64,000 nucleotides of DNA. It comes from Ustilago trichophora (Eukaryota > Basidiomycota > Ustilaginomycetes > Ustilaginales > Ustilaginaceae). Shown in pieces: positions 36,509 to 46,278 of the stretch. The notes below the pieces were generated by a model. That model saw nothing but the letters and a program-made list of their open reading frames with translations, was not told the origin of the DNA and did no database searches. Location of the stretch: NCBI GenBank assembly GCA_900323505.1, contig OOIN01000018.1, positions 310,001 to 374,000 on the forward strand, given 5' to 3'. The first letter of the stretch is position 1, and the number at the start of each line of letters is the position of its first letter. The position numbers were made by a program, and so were the translations under genes.

Positions 36509-38746
36509 ATGGACGCACTAGCTTCTCCAGCTCGAGCGCAAGTCGGCTCAGCCTCCGCCCTTGGCTATGCCGACTCGCCAATCAAGCCGCAAGCACCGAC
36601 ACACAACACACAGGCGACAACTACCGACCTTTCACAATCTGACGCGCTCGCCAACCAAGACTTGTGGTCCAGCATTCTCAATAGCGTTAAGAGCTCCAAA
36701 GCAATCTCTACCAAGAATCTTGTGCTGCTCGGAGAGCCCAAATCCGGCAAGTCCTCGCTTCTTTCTGCACTCGCTTCCACCTCGCCCGTCGGTCTCATTA
36801 GTGGCAAGTTCTCGAACCTTCCAGCAGCTGCATTGAATGCTCGATCGGACGATAAGACCGCAGCTTCGACTTCAAAGATGGCCAGTACAGCCAACGACCT
36901 TGGCTTGGCATACGCCTACTTTGATGTGGGCGACGAGAAGGATCGAGACGAGATCGTAGCACGCGTTGGCGCTTATACCCTTCACTCATCCGAGCCCGCC
37001 TACACATCGCTACTGCCCTTTGCCTTCCCCGAGCCCAACTTGAGTTCCATCGAGCAAGATACAGCAGCTGCAATGGCATCCCTAGCTTCAGCAACACTCT
37101 CGTCCACCGCTTCTGCTTCCACTTCTTCGCCCGATCCAAATCGCAGAATCTCACCAAAGGCTTCCATCGACTCTCTCAAAGACTCAATAGTAGTCATCCT
37201 ACTTGACTGGGAGCAGCCATGGTCCTTTTTGGAACAGCTTCGCAACTGGCTCATTATCCTCCACGAGCTTGTAGATAGCGCTGCTGATGGTGCCCTCTCA
37301 AATCAACAACAGCGGGATGCAAAATGGAGCAGAACGCGCGTCGCCCTCGACGAGATGAGGGAGCGTCTCGAGGCATACATCAGAGCCTATGTTGAGCCTT
37401 TGCAAAAGTCGACCGAGACGACAGCGCCCACGGATCAAGCAAACGGCGCTTCTACCGCCGAGCTACCATCTTCGAGCGGTTCAGACACCTTCCCAGCTCC
37501 CATCACCGCTGTAAGCGTCCAGCTCGAGGGGGCTGAGGCCAACCCTTTGGCAGATGGCACGCTCACCGACAACCTCGGTATCCCGATCGTGGTCGTCTGC
37601 ACCAAGGCAGATGCCATCTCGCGTCTCGAGCGTGACAAGGAGTTCAAGGAGGAGCAGTTTGACTACATCCAGCAAGTGCTTCGTACCGTCTGCATGAAGT
37701 ACGGTGCCGCCCTCTTCTACACCTCATCGATGCGCGCTCAATCAATCGATATTTTGCGATCGTATCTCCTTCACCGACTCTTTACGCCTTCGAACGTCTC
37801 CCTGCAATCACAGCAGCTCTCCAATGGTAATACTTTGTCAGCAGCAACAACATCGAATAGCGCAGCAGCAGGAGGTGTTACTGTCTTTGGCTTCCCGTAC
37901 CGAGCCTCGACTACGGATCGCGATACGCTTCTCGTCCCTGCAGGCTGGGACAGCTGGGGCAAGATCAAAGCACTTCGCGAACCATTCGACTGCCGCAGTA
38001 TGGCACGAGGCTGGGAGAATGACTGCGAGATTGAAAAGCTTCGCCGTTCCCGAGGCCTTGCCAAGACCAAAGAGGTCGAGGACCAGCTCGAGAAAGAGCT
38101 GCAGGCAGACCGACGCGGCGATGCCGCCCTCGATGGCAGTGGCGGTGACGAAGTACCTTCGGCTGTGAAGCTGTACGAAGACATTGTCTCGGATTGGGAG
38201 GCAGGTCCCATTGGTAAAGATGCGGTCAACAAGGTGCGCATTCCTGATGAGCAAGCTTTCCTGAGCCAGCACCACGCTACCCTGCAAAAGGATCCCGATC
38301 CGAGATCCAAGTTCAGCAAACGCGGCGTTGTCGGCCCCATGACTGGGTCTAGTGCAGGCTTGCCATCGGTAGAGAAGTACATGTCACGAGAAGCCAAGGC
38401 CGACGGCGCCACCTCCCCCTCACCAAGTCAAACAGAGGCGGCACGCGCTCGACCCGATACAAGCAGCTCCTCCAGCTCCTCAAAGCGTGATACGACATCC
38501 GCGGCGGCAGCGGCCGCCGTGGCAGCAATGACAGGCGGCGGCGACAGAAATAGCCGTCCTTCAAGCCCCGCTGTCAGCCCAGGTACAACTTCGCCCGGTG
38601 CACCCAAACAGTCAGAAGTACTACATAGCTTCTTCCAGTCTTTGCTCAAGGACAAGGGCTCTGGTGTTGGCTCGCCCAAGGTCGACAGGCTCAACAGGAG
38701 CGGTTCGTCTGCCACTCGCAGGGAGCCACCTTCTTCGTCAAAGTGA
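36509..38746 (+). CDS. Cytoplasmic dynein light intermediate chain (745 aa)
   Basis: Cargo-adaptor subunit of the dynein-1 motor. The Ras-like domain has an N-terminal DLWSSILNSV helix, a P-loop GEPKSGKSS (residues 75-83), the LAYAYFDVGD strand, DSIVVILLDWEQPWSFLEQL, the base-recognition-like strand IPIVVVCTKAD and YGAALFYTSSM. This order and the DWEQPW block are characteristic of DLIC. The C-terminal third is disordered, Ser/Ala-rich, with an FFQSLL motif near the end (LHSFFQSLLKDK) that resembles the adaptor-binding helix of metazoan DLIC. The track of the frame starts at a GTG; the first ATG is at 36509. Confidence 0.9.
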   Translation: MDALASPARAQVGSASALGYADSPIKPQAPTHNTQATTTDLSQSDALANQDLWSSILNSVKSSKAISTKNLVLLGEPKSGKSSLLSALASTSPVGLISGKFSNLPAAALNARSDDKTAASTSKMASTANDLGLAYAYFDVGDEKDRDEIVARVGAYTLHSSEPAYTSLLPFAFPEPNLSSIEQDTAAAMASLASATLSSTASASTSSPDPNRRISPKASIDSLKDSIVVILLDWEQPWSFLEQLRNWLIILHELVDSAADGALSNQQQRDAKWSRTRVALDEMRERLEAYIRAYVEPLQKSTETTAPTDQANGASTAELPSSSGSDTFPAPITAVSVQLEGAEANPLADGTLTDNLGIPIVVVCTKADAISRLERDKEFKEEQFDYIQQVLRTVCMKYGAALFYTSSMRAQSIDILRSYLLHRLFTPSNVSLQSQQLSNGNTLSAATTSNSAAAGGVTVFGFPYRASTTDRDTLLVPAGWDSWGKIKALREPFDCRSMARGWENDCEIEKLRRSRGLAKTKEVEDQLEKELQADRRGDAALDGSGGDEVPSAVKLYEDIVSDWEAGPIGKDAVNKVRIPDEQAFLSQHHATLQKDPDPRSKFSKRGVVGPMTGSSAGLPSVEKYMSREAKADGATSPSPSQTEAARARPDTSSSSSSSKRDTTSAAAAAAVAAMTGGGDRNSRPSSPAVSPGTTSPGAPKQSEVLHSFFQSLLKDKGSGVGSPKVDRLNRSGSSATRREPPSSSK

Positions 38747-38990
38747 AATGCAAGTACTTAGGTCACAGATCTGTCAGCATTTCACGTATGCCAATGCAGA
38801 CCTTCATCTGGTTTTGATTGTTGCTGCTTCGGTCCGCTTGTCTAGCTAGACCCGCGTGCGAAAGAGTGTGCATGTGCATGTGCATATGCAAGTGAAATGG
38901 GTATCTTTGATTGCGGGTTCCGAACAAGCCTTGCAGTACACTAGCCGAAGTTTGTTTCGATGAAGAGTGACGATAATGCCAATATGGAGC
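38747..38990. other. Convergent 3' spacer
   Basis: 244 bases, including a GTGCAT repeat near 38868-38888. Nothing else is recognised. Confidence 0.5.
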
Positions 38991-39394
38991 TCAGACATCC
39001 TTTTTGCTCTGCTCATCATCCGGCATCTGTTGAACCTGCTTACTTGAAGCAGGCATTTTGGCGAGCTCCTTCATGAACCTGTGAGACACAAAACACCTCT
39101 TTGTCAGCTCTTGTAATTACATCAACGATCAGAGGTAGAAGGGCAAACTTACCAATTGATACTCATCCACAGTCCTACAGCCAATGTGAGAAGTGCAATC
39201 ACATGCGGGTTGTAGTTGGTCAGAAAGACGAGGATGAAGAGGACCACAAAGAGGCCGTAGAAGGAGAAATTCATGATGCGTTGAGCGACCGTGTTGTATT
39301 CTGGGGAGAAGACAGAGTTGAACAATCCTTCCCAGAAGGTGGGGGCTTCTCCCGCTGCTGTTGTCGTTGGAGTCGGTTGTGGTGTTGACGACAT
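38991..39394 (-). CDS. PKR1: V-ATPase assembly factor Pkr1, two exons (109 aa)
   Basis: Small ER membrane protein needed for assembly of the V-ATPase V0 sector. Exon 1 is 39394-39153 and exon 2 is 39078-38991, joined across a 74-nt intron (GTAAGT donor, CACAG acceptor) that splits the Trp codon of SINW. The family pattern is clear: a helix FWEGLFNSVFSPEYNTVAQR before the first membrane span (FYGLFVVLFILVFL), a short loop (TNYNPH) and a second span (VIALLTLAVGLW) ending in SINWFMKEL. The tail KQVQQMPDDEQSKKDV is hydrophilic. The length is close to that of the yeast protein. It is divergently arranged with the LYR gene, 252 bases between the starts. Confidence 0.87.
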
Positions 39395-39646
39395 TGTGGA
39401 TGAGGATGTCGCAGACGATGCCGAAGATGCGTGTGCGAGTGTGTGTTGGTTGGGGTTGAGAAGGGAGGGTGTTGCGTGGTGCGTGTTCTTCTGAAAGCGA
39501 TTTTCGGAAATCGGAGAAGAGGGTGGAGGGAATTCAAGGGTCCACACTTTCTCTTTTACTCGAAGCATCACTTCTTGGTTTTCGTCCTCCCCACACCTCC
39601 TAACATCCACATCCCTGAAAGCATGCTAGAGGAGTAAGGATCAGTC
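39395..39646. promoter_or_regulatory. Bidirectional promoter, PKR1 / LYR-motif gene
   Basis: Only 252 bases separate the two divergent ATGs, so both genes must share promoter sequence. Confidence 0.5.
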
Positions 39647-40939
39647 ATGCTAGCTTCAACATCAACATCATCCAGTGCTCTGCTCTCGGCAAAACCCTCA
39701 AGCGAAGGACTCAAACACCTCTATCGAACACTGCTGCAACAAGCCCGTTTGCTTTCAAGCACGCTCGATGACCCTATCATCTACACCTCCCATCGCTTTC
39801 TGTCACGGAAAAACCTCGAACCGCTCCTCTCCATTCGCGTCTCTTGCTCTCTCTCCGAACCAACATGGCCGCCCTCGACCACCACGAAACGACTCCTCCG
39901 CGCGAAAACCCATCGTCGCCAATTGGCAGATGCAAATTTCGGCTGGGAGCACGCCGTCGAACGCTCTCTTTCACTCGCCTATGCTCGTACTGGCAAACTT
40001 CGCCGCGATGTCCTATCCGATCTCTCTCCTCTCCCATCTTCGGATCCGAATGAGGAAAAGTATCCGAAGAAGCTGCGCAAAAAGGAATTTCACCCCATAC
40101 TAGCGGCGTTGCTGACAAGTGGAGTCAGTATGGACGGGGCACCGGTGAAACGTGCTGCTCATCTGATGGGGAGGCCTCCCCCACCGTGGTTGCCAGCAGA
40201 GGACGATCCGTTGGTGAAAAACTTCGGCAAAGCGATGGGTAGAAAGAGGGTCAGTAATGCGAATAAGAGGTTTGTGAAGACCTATTTGCGCAAGGTAAAG
40301 ATTCCGCTGGATGTGGTGGTGGCAGGTGGGCAGGTGGGAGGGAAGGAGGCGTCGGTGTTCGAGCATCTGGAGAGCCGGGCTAGGCCGCCATTAGAGCACA
40401 CAGGTCGTTTACCGAAGCGCTTTGGTGGGACTCGTAAGAACGTATCACCTCCTCAACAGAACTCGGTGAAGATCAAGCCGTACCTGACGAGTGCCAAGAA
40501 GCAAGTAGAGACGTATCGATCCAACATGAATCCGTCCGAGCGCCGCAAGCGCATCCTGCGAATGCATGGGTGGAGTACCCATCCAAAAGACTATTCTCAT
40601 CTGCGAAGACGACGGAGAATCTACGGGCGGCTGCTGGACGATGTACCCCTCCTACTTGTGGCCAATTCAGCTTCAACTCCTTCTTCAGACGGAATTGTCG
40701 GGAGGAGGAGGAAAAACGATCCGCTCGACATAAGAGCCCGACTCAGTGACATGCCAGCCGACATCAAGGCTGGCAAGATCAAACTTGCCAAATCTCGATA
40801 TGCCGTCGGTGCCTCCAACTCCAAGGCGAAGGGGGAAATGGTTCCACGAGGGCTGTTTGGGGAGGAGGGAGAACGACAGAGGGTTTCGTTGGACGGGTCT
40901 GAGGTGGAATTTCTGCAAAAGCAGGGATTGCTTCAGTAG
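39647..40939 (+). CDS. LYR-motif protein, probably mitochondrial (430 aa)
   Basis: The N-terminus carries an LYR-type helix (GLKHLYRTLLQQARLL, residues about 21-36) with the downstream helix pattern of Complex1_LYR proteins, which bind acyl-carrier protein and act in mitochondrial complex or Fe-S assembly. The rest is very basic: LRKKEFHPILAALLTSG, MGRKRVSNANKRFVKTYLRK, ERRKRILRMHGWSTHPKDYS, then LRRRRRIYGRLL. Such a basic, extended protein fused to an LYR helix suggests association with mitochondrial RNA or ribosomes, but I do not recognise the C-terminal part. ATG 39647 follows an in-frame stop closely. Confidence is high that it is a gene and moderate on the LYR call. Confidence 0.68.
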   Translation: MLASTSTSSSALLSAKPSSEGLKHLYRTLLQQARLLSSTLDDPIIYTSHRFLSRKNLEPLLSIRVSCSLSEPTWPPSTTTKRLLRAKTHRRQLADANFGWEHAVERSLSLAYARTGKLRRDVLSDLSPLPSSDPNEEKYPKKLRKKEFHPILAALLTSGVSMDGAPVKRAAHLMGRPPPPWLPAEDDPLVKNFGKAMGRKRVSNANKRFVKTYLRKVKIPLDVVVAGGQVGGKEASVFEHLESRARPPLEHTGRLPKRFGGTRKNVSPPQQNSVKIKPYLTSAKKQVETYRSNMNPSERRKRILRMHGWSTHPKDYSHLRRRRRIYGRLLDDVPLLLVANSASTPSSDGIVGRRRKNDPLDIRARLSDMPADIKAGKIKLAKSRYAVGASNSKAKGEMVPRGLFGEEGERQRVSLDGSEVEFLQKQGLLQ

Positions 40940-41686
40940 GATACCAAAGCACGCTTTAGGAAGTCGCCGTGGAAGTCACCGTCTGAAGGTGGATAATGCA
41001 TGGCTTGTTCCAGATCCTGGCAAGATTCCGCTTCGTCGATGGCATCGTTCGCGTGGAGACAATGGATTATCTCGTGATCTCAAAGACAAAGGAGAGCAAA
41101 ACCTGGATGTATAATAAGAAAAAGTGGTCGTGTACGATGACGATCGACTCGCCCAGGCTCTGAACTTACAAAACGTCACAATAAAAACGAACAAGGGATA
41201 GGAACAAGAGATGGTGACGACGAGTCGATGATGATGATGATGGGCGCGGATATGCAGGGTCCAAAAGGGAAGTGTAAAAGAGCAATTGTCGTCATTGATG
41301 ATGTCGAGATTACGCGTTTTTATTCGAGCCATCCTAACCTAAAGGAAGTTACACATCTTGCAATCTCTTGATCAGTGGCTTAATACTTAAGACACTGGCT
41401 GTGCGGAAACAAAGAGATGTGCGTGTGAGGGGAAATTGTGGAAGGAATCTCAGAAGTGGGATTGAGAATGTAAGACAGATGAAGTGTTTGGCTTGTGTTC
41501 ACACGGTGGGAGCTACCAGCTGTAAGCTGGGTTATGTATCGGGACGATTCGTTCAGACGCATTGAGTCTACGATCGGCGATGCAGCATCCTGAATCCTTG
41601 TGATGGTGTCGAGACACAGATACAACCATTCAGTACCATTCAAGCGACAACTTTGCGAAGCTGTGCCGCGACCATCTCGATTTAGA

Positions 41687-41698
41687 CCCTAACCCTAG
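41687..41698. other. Telomere-repeat-like motif
   Basis: CCCTAACCCTAG contains one and a half copies of the fungal telomere unit TTAGGG in reverse. It is too short to be a telomere remnant on its own; telobox-like sites can bind Tbf1/Rap1-type factors. Confidence 0.35.
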
Positions 41699-44311
41699 AC
41701 GTTGCGTCCTGGGGTTGTTTTTTTCTTTTTAATTTTTTCTTTTTGGTTTCCGATGGTCGTCCACGATCTGGCGTTCCCCATCCACACGTACGCTTTTGCT
41801 GAGCTGGACCCTTTCCGATCTCAACAACACCATGATTGCGTGCCTGCCTTTCATGTCTCCGAACTAGTAGCCCCTTGTTCGTCTCGCTCGCCGCGGTACC
41901 TCGCTGCTCGTTGCCCTGAGCTCTAATTGCTTAGACCTCCTTGCTTGCTTGTTTGACCCAAATAACCGAAGTGTACAGTGTTTCAGAAGAAACCAAAGCG
42001 GCCCATGATCTTCGGACCTCGAAAAAGGTGTTGGTTGATTTGAATTTCATGCCGGATCCAAAAAGAAAAAAAGAGGAAGGGGGCGCTTAGAGTGGTTTCG
42101 CTGTCCCCTTTTCTTTTGTTCTGCTGAAGATGGTCCCCGACATGGGGAGCACGCACCACATCCCTCTCCCTCTCTTTCAGGTGTGTATTGGTTACCGTCG
42201 CTGAGGAAGGCGAGAGAGGCATGTGAAGGGACGGACTTTGGTATGATCAGTAAACGCGAGTGTGCCTCGGAGAAGTAAGAATAAAAAAAGGCAGGCAACT
42301 AGAAACCGACATCCACCACCCGGCCTCGCCCATCTCTCTTCCATCGTCGTGAAATCATGTCCTGGGATGCAAATCGTAAATACTGTACGTTCCGTCCCCG
42401 TCTTCAGCCAGCGACAATCATGCACAATCTGCAGCGGCTCCAGAGAAAAAAAGAAAGCCGAACCGACTTGGACGGGATGTATCGCATATGTGGGCCTTGC
42501 TTTCTTTTTTTCCCGACCGATCCAATGACCATCGAGCAAATGTAACTTGTAGCACCAAGAGCGGCTGACACTGACTTGTATCAGGTGCTGTACCGAATCG
42601 ATGGATAGGTCGAGGAATGGTCGTTGCTTGAAACTCAGCTAGACAAGAAGGGGCAAAGGGAGGAGCAAGAGCGGCTAACGTTGTGTTCGGATCGCGTTCG
42701 GCCTGCGAATTATCAGAGGTGCCGATCGGATGCTGCAGCACCAAGCACAGTAGTGCAGTCAGTGCTATACGGAACGGCCTTCCCGAACAGCATGCACACA
42801 TGCAGAGACACACATACATTTTCCTTAGCGCAAGGTAAAGCAGTGAGCTGTGATGCATCGACATGCCCCCTTCCCCACGCCACCACCACCGCAAGGAGTG
42901 TGCAAGAAAAGAGAGATTCCGTGTCTCTCTCAACTGAGAGCATCTGGGCAGGGTGCATAACAATTCTGTCGCAGAGTATGCATGCTATGCAACTCGGCAC
43001 TAAATCACTGAGCCAAAGACGCAGCCCCGCTCACACACAACGTATACACACTACACGCGCGCGTTTCAGTTCAGAGATTGCTCTCTCGCCGCGATCGATG
43101 GAGAAGGAGAGAAATACTCGTTATACTCGGATACCTGACCGGAGGAATTGAAGCTCAACCTCGCCAACGGGATCGTCATCGGTCCGCTGACCCAGATCAT
43201 CCATCCAACGACGTTGGTCTGGATGATGCTGATGATGATGATAGTGATGGGTTGCCGGGATCGTGGAGGAAAGTCAAAAGGTTGAGTCATGCTCAAAAGA
43301 GAGACCAAGTTACAGCGATCGGAAAGAAAAAAAAAAAACTTCAGAAGCAGAGTGTGCAAAAAGAGGCCTAAGGAAGCGTTCGTCTGGATCGGGATGGGAT
43401 TTTTCTCTCTCCGAGAAAGAGGCAAGTGTAATGTTGGGATCGACGGGGCGCAGTGCAGTGCAGAAAAATGTGGTCGAAAATCGAACCGATCGCGACACAC
43501 TTGTCTCGTCTACTACCTCTGTACTCTACATCCAGAAACGTTTGGCGTGGCAGTGGTGAGGTAGCCTTCGCGATCTCGATCCGCTTCTCTGGTATGTCTT
43601 TAGGCTCATGCGCACTGCAGAATGGATATCAAGCTTTTTAACCTTTCTAGCAGGCTGCTGCTACTGCTAGTTTACCGACCCCAAAATCCAAAAGAGATGG
43701 CGGAAATGCATCATTGCGGTCACTCTCCATGTCTCCGTGTATGCGTGTGTCGGCTCGACCGAGCGCATATATATTCAGGATCGACAACAACAATTTGTGT
43801 GCGTTGCACCGGTTTCTTTATGGAAAAAAGAAAAGAAAAGAACAAAAAGAACCTCAGCACGAACCAAAGGAGACAAGCCACCCCATCTAGACTGCACGGA
43901 AGCACGGGCGAGATGCTCAGGAGCCGGTTACAGAGCTCTGCACCTTGTCATTTTGGTGCGGCGCTCGCGGCAATGTCGGGTTGTAAAGCCAACTTCAGAA
44001 GCGAACGAGCCTAGAAGCCAAGTTGCACGTACTGTACAGTACAGTACAGCCTTGCATTGCAAAAAGAAGTGTTCCGTGTGCGCCTCTTGCGTAGTGTTGG
44101 AACATGAATGGGCTCCCCACACGTTTGGCTGTGATTGGCCCATCTGATAGCCCAACAGCGTCATCTATCATCACTCATTCGGTGGGCATCGTGGGCGATC
44201 GCAAGCCACGCAGAGGGTGACGACTCAACTTGAAGTCTGTGGCGTCTTGATTTGGTTGCATACGTAGCATAACAATAAGGGGAATTCATGCACTCATTTC
44301 TCTGCGTGTAA

Positions 44312-45108
44312 CTAGTTTAAGCTCGCTGGGTCAGCTTTCCGATCTCGAGATGCAGTTGTTGCAGTTGGGAGGTCAAGCGCAGAGTCGAGCAGGAGTCGTA
44401 ATGCGGGAAGGGGGCGCGGTCGAGGCACATGCATTCGAGAGAGAGAGAAAGGGAAAAATTGGGTGTGGATGAATGTGACGTGAGGAAATGCATCTTACAG
44501 ATGTGCACATCACTCTGTTGTTCTGACTGGTGTCGTTGCTGCTGTTGCTGGTATGGTTGACAGGAGAATTCACCGAGATTGGAGAGATGACGGTCAACAG
44601 ATCGATGCTCGTGGGGACCGCCGTTTTTGCTGCTCGTTGTGACAGAAGCGAGGCGGGAGGCGACCAAACAAGGTTGGCTTGGCTCTGAAGCTGCCCTTCT
44701 TACGTCGATAGCTTCGACTCGCGTCAAACGGCTCAGCTTGGGACCGGGCAGAACAAAGAGCGAGGTACTGTAACAAAGAAAATGCCAAAATCATGCAATC
44801 GCCCCTTACCTCGAGACCCTCATCCTGTCGTTTTGTTTGGCTGTCCATCCAGAAAATAAAGTACACACAATATTTTGGGTTTTTTGTGTCTCAAAGCTGT
44901 CGACTGTATGCGATTTTGTGTCCCCGCCATCATCGATCGCTAAAACATTGACACTTGAATCGTCACCCTTGGGCTCTCTCCGAATCTGACTCGATTCGCT
45001 TTGTGTCTGAGTGGATTCCACCTTTGATCTACACTTACGCCTAAAGTGTATCAATGGCGCCAAATACAGTACAGTACAATAATCTGCCCCTCTGTGTTTA
45101 CTGTACAT
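44312..45108 (-). CDS. Possible spliced gene of unknown function (199 aa), weak
   Basis: Three segments join in one frame: 45108-44810, 44767-44499 and 44343-44312. The donors are GTAAGG and GTAAGA, and the acceptors are TTACAG and CTCGAG. The second intron (155 nt) contains no AG between its donor and the used acceptor and is pyrimidine-rich, as a real 3' splice site would be. The first intron would be only 42 nt, short for a smut fungus. The product has a Ser/Gln-rich stretch (YQQQQQRHQSEQQ) and the peptide SLFVLPGPKLSRLTRVEAI but no recognised domain. The first ATG lies inside a TG-repeat region. It could equally be noncoding. Confidence 0.27.
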
Positions 45109-45110
45109 GC

Positions 45111-45171
45111 TGTGTGTGTGCGTGTGTGTGCGTGTGTGTGCGTGTGTGTGCATGGCATTGCATTGCATTGC
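45111..45171. repeat. TG and GCATT microsatellites
   Basis: A TGTGTGTGCG repeat (45111-45150) is followed by three copies of GCATT (about 45155-45171). Confidence 0.88.
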
Positions 45172-46278
45172 TTGCGTGGTCCGTTGTTCATGTGGCTCTC
45201 TCTCTCATGTGTTTGCAGGGGGTGCAAACCACAGCAACGGCAAGCAGAAAACCACGATCTTGCACCACCATTTCATTCCGGCTGTAGTGCGCCAGCCGTG
45301 TGACAATCAAACACAAAAAACGGCGCTCAGACACCACAAACCAACTACCTGTACTCCAACTAGCCAAAAGCGTGGTCAGATTGTCTCTCGCGTGTCGTCG
45401 TCGTTGGCCATCATCAGCCCACGTCACACCCAGAATGGAATGGCGAGGCATCAAACAACGAAAAAAGAACAACAAAAATAAAATAAAAAAGGGCGCAGCC
45501 CATCACAATCACAATCACTCCGAACCATTTTAAAATTAAGGCTCTTGACTGTTGCAATGCCTCTCTCTACGCCCTTTCCGCCCGTTTGGCTCAAAGCCAC
45601 CACGATGCTCTCCGAAGATCGAGCCTTCCTTTGCCTGCTTGGACATTTCCTCGATCCCTGCCGCACATCTTTCTTTCCTTTCACTCTCTCTTTCGTGGTC
45701 TTGATGGCCGAGACCCTCAACTAGACTACACAGTACACTCGGCTTCGCACCACATCCAGATCGTGTCCAACTTCTGTCTCAATCTATCTACCAAGGCACC
45801 CGCTCTCTCTCTTTCTGTCGGTCTCGGTACTAGGCGCATTGCCTCCTTTGCCTTCTGCACCGCTGCCAAGCCTCATGACCACCGAGTAATCGGCTGAGCT
45901 CTTCGCTCTTCAATAAAGCTCTACCCTCCTCGTCCTCCCCGTCTCGTCTCCTCTTTTGACCTCCAACGACTCTGCTCATCACCATCATCACCACCGCCGA
46001 CTAATCGCTTCTCGCCATCTCTCATACTACATATACACGCTTCAGAGATAGCTAAGCGGATACCTCGACGTCGGCACTCATCCATTTACTTCCACAACAC
46101 ACAGCATAGCATCTTCTCAACATCTCTTGGGCGGCAATACGTCCAAATTCGCCACATCACTTTTCCTATCTGTCGGATTTTGCTCTTCACACACACTCCC
46201 GACCTCCTTCAACACCCTTCGCCGACCCTCTGACTCATCACCTTCGCGGCTTGAAGGCCCCACCCTCCCTTGATCGTC

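Larger units (their letters stand above)
40940..46278. other. Gene-poor interval of about 5.3 kb
   Basis: No convincing protein gene apart from a weak spliced candidate at 44312-45108. Contents include a telomere-like CCCTAACCCTAG (41687-41698), clustered TACTGTA/TACAGTA motifs (42381, 44030-44046, 44766, 45065-45105), TG and GCATT microsatellites (45111-45171), and a C/T-rich leader from about 45900 before the next gene. Confidence 0.4.

Noticed and set aside
45120..45300. Cys/Val-rich frames over the TG repeat
   Set aside because: Products of the dinucleotide repeat (CVCVCVRVC), not a protein.
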